From: Streptomyces prunicolor NBRC 13075 | Lineage (GTDB): Bacteria > Actinomycetota > Actinomycetes > Streptomycetales > Streptomycetaceae | DNA length: 64,000 bases | Direction: 5' to 3' | Assembly: GCF_000367365.1 (NCBI RefSeq) | Contig: NZ_BARF01000050.1 | Location: forward strand, 1-64,000 | In this document: piece by piece, positions 1 through 7,227 of the stretch | Layout of the letters: the number at the start of each line of letters is the position of its first letter | Position numbering within the stretch: position 1 is the first letter of the stretch | Position numbers and translations under genes: made by a program | The notes under the pieces: model-generated | Database searches by the model: none | Seen by the model: only the letters and a program-made list of their open reading frames with translations | Told to the model about the DNA's origin: nothing

Positions 1-160
1 GCCGTACCGCCACGCCCCCGACCCCACCACGCACCTGCGGGCGCCCCCACCCACCACCCCCGCGCGGGCGCCACGCACCCCGGATCACCCGATATGGGCG
101 ATTCCCGTGGCAGCCTGTCCGTCGTCACAGTCACAGCCCGCACTTCCGAAGGTGAGCACC

Positions 161-457
161 ATGACCACCCTTCACCTGGAGCACTCCGCCCACACCCACG
201 CGCACGGCCCGGACTGCGGCCACGCCACGGTGCCGCACGGCGACCACGTCGACTACGCGCACGACGGCCACCTGCACCGCGAGCACGGCGGCCACTGGGA
301 CGAGTGCGAGCCCGGCGGCCACGTCGCCCACCAGGAGCACGCGCACCAGCACGGCCAGGACTGCGGATACGAGAGCGTCCTGCACGGCGACCACATCGAC
401 TACGTGCACGACGGCCACCGCCACGCCCAGCACGACGGCCACTGGGACGACCACTGA
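161..457 (+). CDS. Histidine-rich duplicated small protein, probably metal-binding
   Basis: This is a 98-residue protein with 26 histidines and three cysteines. It is an internal duplication: residues 15-49 and 64-98 align over their whole length, each with HG.DCG, HGDH(V/I)DY.HDGH and HGGHWDE or HDGHWDD. It has no signal peptide and no membrane segment. The ATG at 161 follows an AAGGTGAG ribosome site. An in-frame start 54 bases earlier exists, but it lacks a good ribosome site. Small actinobacterial proteins of this kind are sometimes annotated as zinc transporter permeases, which the composition does not support because there is no hydrophobic stretch. Binding of zinc, nickel or cobalt is an inference from the His pattern. 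It could be a buffer or chaperone. I see no Zur-type palindrome upstream. A strong hairpin follows the gene. Confidence 0.75.
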   Translation: MTTLHLEHSAHTHAHGPDCGHATVPHGDHVDYAHDGHLHREHGGHWDECEPGGHVAHQEHAHQHGQDCGYESVLHGDHIDYVHDGHRHAQHDGHWDDH

Positions 458-500
458 GCCGACGCCCGCGGCCCGCAACGGCCCGGAACCACCAACCCAC

Positions 501-532
501 ACAGCTCCCCGTCGCCCGGCGCGGGGAGCTGT
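501..532. terminator. Hairpin after the His-rich gene
   Basis: A perfect 10-bp inverted repeat (acagctcccc / ggggagctgt) surrounds a 12-base loop, 43 bases after the His-rich stop codon. There is no T-run, which is usual for Streptomyces terminators. Confidence 0.6.
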
Positions 533-577
533 CGGCATATCGTGGCCCCGGTCACGTTTCACTCACCCACTGGACGA

Positions 578-597
578 CATACCGACCGGTCGGCATG
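578..597. promoter_or_regulatory. TetR-type operator before the phosphotransferase operon
   Basis: The sequence cataccgaccggtcggcatg is a 20-bp palindrome broken at one symmetric pair only. It ends 39 bases before the ATG at 637. Thirteen of its bases, read on the other strand, recur at 9708-9720 upstream of the SDR/ligase/TetR operon. The regulator at 6604-7227 is therefore the best candidate to bind both. This is inferred from sequence only. Confidence 0.6.
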
Positions 598-636
598 ATG
601 GGTGGAGACCTGTTCCTCTGCTCGTAGGAGTGATGT

Positions 637-1785
637 ATGAGCCCCGACCACCCGCCCGGACTCGATCTCGACCGGCTGCGCGGTCTGCTCGACCGCGAGC
701 GGCCCGGCCTGGTGACCGGTGCCCTGTCCGGCCGGCTGATCGAGGGCGGACGGTCGAACCTCACCTACGCGGTCACCGACGACACCGCGAAGTGGGTCGT
801 ACGGCGCCCCCCGCTCGGCCACGTGCTGGCCACCGCGCACGACATGAAGCGCGAGCACCGCGTGATCAGCGCCCTGCACCCGACGAACGTGCCGGTGCCG
901 AAACCCATCCTCCTGTGCGAGGACGACGAGGTGCTCGGGGCGCCGTTCTACGTCATGGAGTTCGTGGAGGGCACCCCGTACCGCACCGCAGACGACCTCG
1001 CCCCGCTCGGCGCGGACCGCACCCGGGGCGCGGTACTCGAACTGGTCGACACCCTGGTCGAGTTGCACGCGGTGGACCCCGCACAAGTAGGCCTCGCGGA
1101 CTTCGGCCGCCCCGAGGGCTTCCTGGACCGCCAACTGCGCCGCTGGGGCAAGCAGTTGGACGCTTCTCGCAACCGGGACCTGGCCGGGGTCGAAGAGCTC
1201 CACGCGGCCCTCGGCCACCGCCTCCCCAACTCCCCCGCACCAGCGGTGGTCCACGGCGACTACCGCCTCGACAACGTCCTGATCGGCACAGCGAGTGAGC
1301 CGGAGGGGCGCGCCGGTGTCGAGAGTCCGAACGCGCGGAGGCCCGAAGGGCTGAGCACGATCGGGCTCTCGACACCGGCTTCGGCGCCCCGGAGGGGAGC
1401 GGAGCCAAAAAAGGGCGTCGACAAGATCAAGGCGATCCTCGACTGGGAGATGTCCACCCTCGGCGACCCGCTCACCGACCTGGGCCTGCTGGTGATGTAC
1501 AGCATCCCGCTGGACCTCCCCAACTCCCCCATTTCCACGACCGCTTCGGCCCCCGGCCACCCCACCCCGGCCGAGCTGATCGAGCGATACGCCGCGCGCT
1601 CGGGGCGCGACGTGTCGTCGGTCGCCTGGTACACGGCCTTCGCGTGGTTCAAGCTCGCCGTGATCCTGGAGGGCATCCACTACCGCTACACCCTGGGCCA
1701 GACGGTCGGCCGCGGCTTCGACCGCATCGGCGAGCTGGTCCCCGTCTTCATCGAGCACGGCCTGACCACCCTTCAGGAGGGCTGA
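637..1785 (+). CDS. Phosphotransferase family protein (APH/ACAD10-11 N-terminal type)
   Basis: This is a 382-residue kinase-fold protein of the aminoglycoside phosphotransferase superfamily, in the subgroup usually paired with or fused to acyl-CoA dehydrogenases. In ACAD10/11 proteins the kinase phosphorylates 4-hydroxyacyl-CoA for beta-oxidation, and that role is the natural inference here. Visible motifs are the N-terminal SNLTYAV glycine-loop region, KWVVRRPP, the catalytic loop VVHGDYRLDNV at about residue 205, and the metal-binding ILDWEM at about residue 268. Roughly 45 residues (about 1290-1425) are inserted between the last two motifs, where relatives have a short loop. The inserted DNA holds a 14-bp perfect inverted repeat. 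The gene lies 6 bases before an acyl-CoA dehydrogenase gene and forms an operon with it. Confidence 0.85.
   Translation: MSPDHPPGLDLDRLRGLLDRERPGLVTGALSGRLIEGGRSNLTYAVTDDTAKWVVRRPPLGHVLATAHDMKREHRVISALHPTNVPVPKPILLCEDDEVLGAPFYVMEFVEGTPYRTADDLAPLGADRTRGAVLELVDTLVELHAVDPAQVGLADFGRPEGFLDRQLRRWGKQLDASRNRDLAGVEELHAALGHRLPNSPAPAVVHGDYRLDNVLIGTASEPEGRAGVESPNARRPEGLSTIGLSTPASAPRRGAEPKKGVDKIKAILDWEMSTLGDPLTDLGLLVMYSIPLDLPNSPISTTASAPGHPTPAELIERYAARSGRDVSSVAWYTAFAWFKLAVILEGIHYRYTLGQTVGRGFDRIGELVPVFIEHGLTTLQEG
1312..1379. repeat. In-frame palindromic insertion inside the phosphotransferase gene
   Basis: The arms gccggtgtcgagag (1312-1325) and ctctcgacaccggc (1366-1379) are exact reverse complements around a 40-base spacer. 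Outer arms ggggcgc (1305-1311) and gcgcccc (1384-1390) extend the symmetry. The segment is read through without breaking the frame and encodes a Gly/Ser/Pro/Arg-rich peptide that includes RRGAEPKKG. It lies in a surface loop between the catalytic HGD and DWE motifs. It looks like a small palindromic element tolerated as extra protein sequence. No second copy was noticed in the window. Confidence 0.6.
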
Positions 1786-1791
1786 TCCACC

Positions 1792-3006
1792 ATGGACTTC
1801 GCGTTCGACGCACACACCGAGGAACTGCGCGCCAAGCTCCTGGCCTTCATGGACGAGTACGTCTACCCGGCCGAGCCGGTCGCCGAGGAACAGCGCGCAC
1901 AACTCGCCTCCCCCTGGGACACCCCCGCGATCGTTGGGGAGTTGAAGGCGGAGGCACGCAAGCAGGGCCTGTGGAACCTCTTCCTTCCCGACGCCGAGTA
2001 CGGCGGCGGGCTCACCAACCTCCAGTACGCCCCCCTCGCCGAAATCACCGGCCGCTCCCCCCACTTGGCGCCCACCGCGCTGAACTGCGCGGCACCGGAC
2101 ACCGGCAACATGGAGGTGCTGTACCAGTTCGGCGACGAGCAGCAGAAGAAGCAATGGCTGGAGCCACTGCTCGCAGGCGAGATCCGCTCGGCATTCGCGA
2201 TGACAGAACCAGAGGTGGCCTCCTCGGACGCCACCAACATCACGACCCTCATCGAGCGGGACGGCGACGACTACGTCATCACGGGCCGCAAGTGGTACAT
2301 CTCCGGGGCGATGAACCCGGACTGCAAGATCTTCATCGTGATGGGCAAGACGGACCCGGACGGCGCGGACATCCGCCGCCAGCAGTCCATGATCCTGGTC
2401 CCGCGGGACACCCCGGGCGTCACGGTCAAGCGCGCGATGCAGGTCTTCGGCTACGAGGACCACTCCCACGGCGGCCACGCCGAGGTGATCTTCGACCACG
2501 CGCGCGTGCCGGCGACGAACCTGATCGGCGAGGAGGGCGGCGGCTTCGCCATCGCCCAGGCGCGGCTCGGCCCGGGCCGTATCCACCACTGCATGCGGCT
2601 GATCGGCATGGCCGAGCGGGCGATCGAGCTGATGTGCCAACGCGCCGTCTCCCGCGTCGCGTTCGGCAAGGCGCTGGCCCAACAGGGCGTCGTCCACAAC
2701 TGGATCGCGGACGCGCGGGTGGCCGTGGAGCAACTGCGGCTGCTGGTCCTGAAGACGGCCTGGATGATGGACACGGTCGGCAACAAGGGCGCCCACGCGG
2801 AGATCCAGGCCATCAAGATCGCCACCCCGCGTACGGTCGTCGGCATCCTCGACAAGGCGATCCAGCTGCACGGCGCGGGCGGCGTGAGCCAGGACTTCCC
2901 GCTGGCCGAGCTGTACGCGAGCGCCCGCACCCTGATGCTGGCCGACGGCCCGGACGAGGTGCACCAACGGTCGCTGGCACGCCGGGAGTTGAAGAAGTAC
3001 CTGTAG
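1792..3006 (+). CDS. Acyl-CoA dehydrogenase family protein (ACAD11-like)
   Basis: This is a 404-residue FAD-dependent acyl-CoA dehydrogenase of full family length. It would carry out alpha,beta-dehydrogenation of an acyl-CoA. The middle domain has the flavin/substrate motif AFAMTEPEVASSDATNI and later GRKWYISGA. The helical C-terminal domain has RVAFGKALAQQGVVHNWIAD and QLHGAGGVSQDFPLAELYA. The ATG is preceded by AGGAGGG within the end of the phosphotransferase gene, so the two are translated together. This pairing is typical of actinobacterial ACAD10/11-type modules and suggests degradation of a hydroxylated or branched acyl-CoA. The true substrate cannot be read from the sequence. Confidence 0.9.
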   Translation: MDFAFDAHTEELRAKLLAFMDEYVYPAEPVAEEQRAQLASPWDTPAIVGELKAEARKQGLWNLFLPDAEYGGGLTNLQYAPLAEITGRSPHLAPTALNCAAPDTGNMEVLYQFGDEQQKKQWLEPLLAGEIRSAFAMTEPEVASSDATNITTLIERDGDDYVITGRKWYISGAMNPDCKIFIVMGKTDPDGADIRRQQSMILVPRDTPGVTVKRAMQVFGYEDHSHGGHAEVIFDHARVPATNLIGEEGGGFAIAQARLGPGRIHHCMRLIGMAERAIELMCQRAVSRVAFGKALAQQGVVHNWIADARVAVEQLRLLVLKTAWMMDTVGNKGAHAEIQAIKIATPRTVVGILDKAIQLHGAGGVSQDFPLAELYASARTLMLADGPDEVHQRSLARRELKKYL

Positions 3007-3019
3007 CACGCGAGGAGTT

Positions 3020-3052
3020 GGAGGGGCGCGCACCCGGTGTGCGCACCCCTCC
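3020..3052. terminator. Hairpin between convergent genes
   Basis: The 14-base arms at 3020-3033 (ggaggggcgcgcac) and 3039-3052 pair with one G-T-type mismatch around a 5-base loop. The hairpin lies 13 bases after the acyl-CoA dehydrogenase stop codon. Three imperfect copies of an 18-base 'cccccgaggt..cccc' unit follow at about 3061-3110, before the convergent gene. Confidence 0.6.
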
Positions 3053-3115
3053 AGCCCTGTTCCCCCGAGGTAGCCCCGTCCCCCCGAGGCCGCCCCGTTC
3101 CCCCGAGGTGGATGG

Positions 3116-3682
3116 TCAGTTGGGCGTGCTCGCCTTCAGCGTCCAGCCCTGTCGGCAGGTGTGGCCGAAGGTGCCGATGTCACAGCCCTCGACGGTGAAG
3201 ACGTAGGCGCCGGTGTTCCGCTCCAGCACCCGGATCCGGCCGGCGGTCCCGCCCCCGAACTCCCGCTGGGTGCCCCCGGGGTCGGAGGCACTGGTCCAGC
3301 GGACCAGGAACCTGTCGTAGCGGTGCTCCGGGGCCGTCGTACCCCAGTTGAAGTAGGCGTAGCCGCGGTCCTCCCACGCGGCGACGACCATGTTCGAGCC
3401 CTGGCGCGGCGACCAGGTGGCGGTGCCGTAGGTGAAGTACTGGCGCTTCCCGGCGTACACATTGTTCAGGTAGACGTCCCTGGTGCCACTGGTCGGGCAG
3501 CCCAGCCAGCCACCGGCCCCGCCGAGCGCGCTCCAACGCTGGTAGATGTGCGGCTCGTTCACCGCGGTACCGCACGCGGCCCGGGCGGGCGTCTGCGCCG
3601 CGGCCGGTACGGCCGCCGTGCCGCCGAGCGCGAGCAGGGAGCCCAGGACAACGCCGGTGAAGCGCCGCTTCGTTGACAGCAT
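3116..3682 (-). CDS. Secreted LGFP-repeat-like protein
   Basis: This is a 188-residue exported protein. Residues 1 to about 35 are a signal peptide (positively charged start, hydrophobic core VVLGSLLALGGTAAVPAAA). The mature part begins CGTAVNEPHIYQRWSALGG and contains AGGWLGCPTSGTRDV, which resembles the LGFP repeats of actinobacterial surface proteins (one clear repeat). Several Trp/Tyr-rich strands and four mature cysteines follow, consistent with two disulfides in a small beta-rich secreted domain. The ATG at 3682 is the only start that puts the signal peptide at the N-terminus. It is transcribed away from the histidine kinase gene. Its function is unknown; cell-surface association is an inference. 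Confidence 0.7.
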   Translation of the reverse strand: MLSTKRRFTGVVLGSLLALGGTAAVPAAAQTPARAACGTAVNEPHIYQRWSALGGAGGWLGCPTSGTRDVYLNNVYAGKRQYFTYGTATWSPRQGSNMVVAAWEDRGYAYFNWGTTAPEHRYDRFLVRWTSASDPGGTQREFGGGTAGRIRVLERNTGAYVFTVEGCDIGTFGHTCRQGWTLKASTPN

Positions 3683-3883
3683 GATGTTTCCCCCGTTGAT
3701 TCTTGCGTCGGTTCCTGCGGTGGTTCCTGTCGACCGGTCCTGCGGTGTGCCCGCCGTCCCGCTGCTACGAGCATCACGGCACCGACGGCCGGGAGTTGAG
3801 GGGAAGCCCTCGGGCGGCGCCGGGGACCTCTCCCGGGTGGACCGGGAAGCGTTCCCGGGACACCCGGGCGCCGCGCCCCCACG

Positions 3884-5887
3884 ATGGGACGCATGGACGA
3901 CCGCGACGGGCGCACCCGGCCACGTACGGCGACGGCGTACGTGCTGCTGGGGCTGGCGGCCCTCCAAGTGGCGGTCGGGGCGGTCGCGTTGGCGGCGGCC
4001 GGGGTCTCCGCCGCGGACGTGATCCGCTACGACATGGTCGTCGACCTGGCGGTCGGTCTCACCTACCCGGTCTGCGGCACGGTGATCGCGCTGCACCGGC
4101 CGCGCAATCCCATCGGCTGGCTGCTGATCGCGTACGGTCTCGGCCACGCGTTCACGGGTCTGTCGATCGGGCTGGCCGTCGAGGGCCTACGGCTGGGCTG
4201 GTCACCGGAGTTGCTGCACGCGCTGACCACCATCGGCCGCCACACCTGGATCCTGGGCAGCTCCACGGCGTTCGTGCTCGTGTTCTTCCTGTTCCCCGAC
4301 GGCCGGCTGCCCGACCGCCGCTGGCGCTGGGCCCTGGTCGCCCAACTCCTGTCCTCCCCGCTCGACTTCGCGATCTGGGCGCGCGACGACTGGGGGCTGT
4401 ACCACGGCACGCCGGCCCAGCCGTCGTACCTCCCGGTGCCGGACGGCTGGATGCCCGTCCTGCGGGACATCGAGACCGCGAAGGCCTGCCTGGTGCTGGC
4501 CGCCGTGTTCGCCGTCTTGGCCGTGCGTCACCGGCGCGGCGGCGAACAGGACCGCCGCCGACTCCTGTGGCTGATCGCGGGGTTGCTGCCGCTGGCGTTG
4601 AGCGTGGCCCTCCAGATCATCGGCTTCCCGGCGGTCTACACGTCCTGCTGCACCCTGTTCCTGCCGACCGCCATCATGATCGCCGTGGTCCGCGAGGAAC
4701 TCCTCGACATCCGCCTGGTCGTCTCCCGCAGCCTGCTCTACGGCGCGCTCACGGTCGGCGTGATCGTCACCTACGTCGGCCTGGTCACCTCGGTCCAGTC
4801 CCTCCTCAACCCCGACCCCGCGCTGCTCGGTCCGGCCCTGATCACCGTCACCCTCGCCGTCGCCTTCGAACCCGCCCGCCGTCTGGTCCAACGCATGGTC
4901 GGCCACGCCCTGTACGGCGACCGGCACGACCCGGTGCGCGCGGTCTCCCGCATCGGCGAACGGCTGGCCGGCACCGGCGTCGGCGCGGTCCCGGAGGCGG
5001 TGGGCGAGGCGCTGCGGCTGCCGTACGTGTGCGTGGAGTCGAAGTCCGGGGTGACGGACGGGAGTTGGGGCGAGCCCGGGGAACACATCCACGCCATACC
5101 GCTCGACTACGACGGCCGCACGGTCGGCGCGCTGGTGATCGGGCTGCGCCCCGGCGAACAGCAGCCCGACACCGCCGACTTGGCGGTCCTGGAGCTGCTC
5201 GCGGTACCGCTGGCCGCAGCACTGCACGCCACCGACCTCACCCGCCAGCTCCAGCACTCCCGCGAACGGATCGTCGCCGCCCGTGAGGAGGAACGGCGCC
5301 GGATCCGCCGCGACCTGCACGACGGGCTCGGCCCGACCCTCGCCGGAGCCGCCTTCCAGGCCGACGCCGTACGCAATCTGCTCACGTTCGATCCGGAGCG
5401 GGCGGCGGAGCTGCTCACCGAGTTGCGGTCCGAGGTCGGGGGCGCGGTCGCGGAGGTGCGGCGCCTCGTGGACGGGCTACGGCCGCCGGATCTGGACCAG
5501 TTGGGGCTGCTGGGCGCGTTGCGGGAGCGGGCGGTGCGGCTGTCCTGGCGGGCGGACGGCACCCCGGTCCAGGTGCGGGTCCGGGCGCCGGAGCGGTTGC
5601 CTGCGCTGCCCGCCGCCGTCGAGGTGGCCGCGTACCGCATCGCGATCGAGGCGCTGACCAACGCGGCCCGGCACGCCCGGGCCTCCCGCGTGGACCTGCA
5701 CATCGAGATCGGCGACGGGCTGCGCCTGGAGGTGTGCGACGACGGTTCGCCGGTGGACGAGGAGACCGCGTGGACGCCGGGCGTGGGCATCACGTCGATG
5801 CAGGAGCGCGCGGCGGAGTTGGGCGGCCGGTGTGTGGCGGGGCGGGGGCGGGTGGTGGCGACGCTGCCGTTGGGAGAAGTGACGTGA
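3884..5887 (+). CDS. Membrane sensor histidine kinase (NarL/HisKA_3 type)
   Basis: This is a 667-residue sensor kinase. The N-terminal part, residues 15 to about 330, carries roughly eight hydrophobic segments and no obvious extracellular domain. A GAF-like linker follows. The dimerization/phosphoacceptor motif is RRIRRDLHDGLGPTL, with the phosphorylated His near residue 479. The ATPase domain has EALTNAARHA (N box) and CDDG...GVGITSMQERAAELGG. Start ATGs at 3884 and 3893 are both possible. Its stop codon overlaps the start of the response regulator gene by one base (TGATG), so the pair is co-translated. The signal sensed is unknown. Confidence 0.92.
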   Translation: MGRMDDRDGRTRPRTATAYVLLGLAALQVAVGAVALAAAGVSAADVIRYDMVVDLAVGLTYPVCGTVIALHRPRNPIGWLLIAYGLGHAFTGLSIGLAVEGLRLGWSPELLHALTTIGRHTWILGSSTAFVLVFFLFPDGRLPDRRWRWALVAQLLSSPLDFAIWARDDWGLYHGTPAQPSYLPVPDGWMPVLRDIETAKACLVLAAVFAVLAVRHRRGGEQDRRRLLWLIAGLLPLALSVALQIIGFPAVYTSCCTLFLPTAIMIAVVREELLDIRLVVSRSLLYGALTVGVIVTYVGLVTSVQSLLNPDPALLGPALITVTLAVAFEPARRLVQRMVGHALYGDRHDPVRAVSRIGERLAGTGVGAVPEAVGEALRLPYVCVESKSGVTDGSWGEPGEHIHAIPLDYDGRTVGALVIGLRPGEQQPDTADLAVLELLAVPLAAALHATDLTRQLQHSRERIVAAREEERRRIRRDLHDGLGPTLAGAAFQADAVRNLLTFDPERAAELLTELRSEVGGAVAEVRRLVDGLRPPDLDQLGLLGALRERAVRLSWRADGTPVQVRVRAPERLPALPAAVEVAAYRIAIEALTNAARHARASRVDLHIEIGDGLRLEVCDDGSPVDEETAWTPGVGITSMQERAAELGGRCVAGRGRVVATLPLGEVT

Positions 5888-6582
5888 TGGAACGAGAACC
5901 CGGCGGCGAGGACGACGAGGACGCGCTGCGGGTCGTCCTAGCCGACGACCATCCCGTGGTCCGTACCGGGCTGGCCGCGCTCCTTGAGTCCGTGCGGGAC
6001 GGCACCCCGCGCGTGCGGGTCGTCGGGGTCGCCGCGAGCGGGCGGGAGGCGGTACGGGCGGCGGTGACCCTGCGCCCGCACGTGGTGGTGATGGACATCC
6101 GGATGCCCGACCTGAACGGCATCGAGGCGACCCGGGAGATCGGCCGGGTGGCGCCCCGGGTGGCCGTGCTGATGCTCACCATGGTCGAGGAGGACGACTC
6201 GGTGTTCGCCGCGATGCGGGCGGGCGCCCTGGGCTATGTCCTCAAGGGCGCGGGCCAGGACGAGATCGTCCGGGCGATCCGGGCGGTGGCCGCGGGCGAG
6301 GCGATCTTCGGCCCCGGTGTCGCGAGGCGCGTGCTCGGCCAGCTCAGCCGGCCCCCGGACCGCCCCGACCCCTGCCCGACACTCACCCCGCGCGAACGGG
6401 ACGTACTCGCGCTGATCGCCGACGGCCAGCCGAACTCGGCGGTGGCCACCCGCCTGGGTCTGTCACCGAAGACGGTCAGCAACCACATGTCGGCGGTCCT
6501 GGCCAAGCTGGGCGTCACCGACCGCGCGCAGGCGGCGGCCTGGGCCCGGGAGGCGGGGCTCACCCACCCACCGGAAGCGTGA
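5887..6582 (+). CDS. LuxR-type DNA-binding response regulator
   Basis: This is a 231-residue NarL/FixJ-type regulator. The receiver domain has the acidic pair LADDHPVV, the phosphorylation site VVVMDIRMPDLNG (Asp70) and the conserved Lys in GYVLKGA. The C-terminal helix-turn-helix reads LTPRERDVLALIADG...VATRLGLSPKTVSNHMSAVLAKLGV. It is the partner of the preceding kinase, with a one-base overlap. A GTG three bases earlier would also work. The gene is convergent with the TetR gene at 6604. Targets are unknown; the divergent secreted-protein gene at 3116-3682 is one candidate. Confidence 0.93.
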   Translation: MEREPGGEDDEDALRVVLADDHPVVRTGLAALLESVRDGTPRVRVVGVAASGREAVRAAVTLRPHVVVMDIRMPDLNGIEATREIGRVAPRVAVLMLTMVEEDDSVFAAMRAGALGYVLKGAGQDEIVRAIRAVAAGEAIFGPGVARRVLGQLSRPPDRPDPCPTLTPRERDVLALIADGQPNSAVATRLGLSPKTVSNHMSAVLAKLGVTDRAQAAAWAREAGLTHPPEA

Positions 6583-6603
6583 GGACGTACTCGTGCGGGC
6601 GTA

Positions 6604-7227
6604 CTACGGCCGCAGCGCCCGCATCAGCAGGTCCGCCAGGTGGTCGGCGACCTCCTGGGGCGTCAGCGGGCCGCCGGGGCGGTACCAGGTCGACAGGTGG
6701 TGGACCGAGCCGAAGTGGTAGTCGACGACGAGGTCGGCCGGGGTCGCCGTGGAGAAGACGCCCTCGCGCTGGCCCTCCTCGACCAGCCCGCGGAAGCGCT
6801 CGTGGTAGCGCCGGCGCTCGGCACGCACCTGCTTGTTCTTCTCCGGGCTGAGGTGGTGCATGGACCGGAAGAAGATCGACGCGTCGTCGAGGTTGTCGAT
6901 CGTCGTCACGACGACGTCCGCGGCAGCGGCCCGCAGCCGCTTCTCGATCGGCTCGTCGGCGTTCGCGAACACCTCGAGGCGCTCCTGCTGGACGCGCAGC
7001 ACGCGCGCGTACACCTCGTGCAGGAGGTCGTCCTTGGAGCCGAAGTAGTGGTACAGCGCCCCCTTGGTGACGCCCGCGGCCTCGACGATCTCCTGCACTG
7101 AGGTGCGGTCGTAGCCTTGTTCGGCGAAAAGCCGGGTGGCGGCGGCGAGGAGCCGCTGCGGGACAGGAGCCCCGTCTCCGTCGGTCGTCCTGGGCACTGC
7201 CGCCACCTGCCTTTTCTGGCTGTTCAC
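6604..7227 (-). CDS. TetR/AcrR family repressor of the acyl-CoA ligase operon
   Basis: This is a 207-residue regulator. The N-terminal DNA-binding domain reads LLAAATRLFAEQGYDRTSVQEIVEAAGVTKGALYHYFGSKDDLLHEV, and a ligand-binding helical domain follows. The GTG start overlaps the stop codon of the acyl-CoA ligase gene by four bases (GTGA), so it is the last gene of the SDR-ligase-TetR operon and probably represses its own operon. The likely operator is the palindrome at 9701-9720, with a related one at 578-597 before the phosphotransferase operon. The ligand is presumably an acyl-CoA, by analogy with FadR- and KstR2-like regulators. Confidence 0.88.
   Translation of the reverse strand: MNSQKRQVAAVPRTTDGDGAPVPQRLLAAATRLFAEQGYDRTSVQEIVEAAGVTKGALYHYFGSKDDLLHEVYARVLRVQQERLEVFANADEPIEKRLRAAAADVVVTTIDNLDDASIFFRSMHHLSPEKNKQVRAERRRYHERFRGLVEEGQREGVFSTATPADLVVDYHFGSVHHLSTWYRPGGPLTPQEVADHLADLLMRALRP

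Noticed and set aside
559..3033. 824-residue antisense frame over the phosphotransferase and acyl-CoA dehydrogenase genes
   Set aside because: Composition is that of a shadow frame and the sense genes have conserved motifs throughout.
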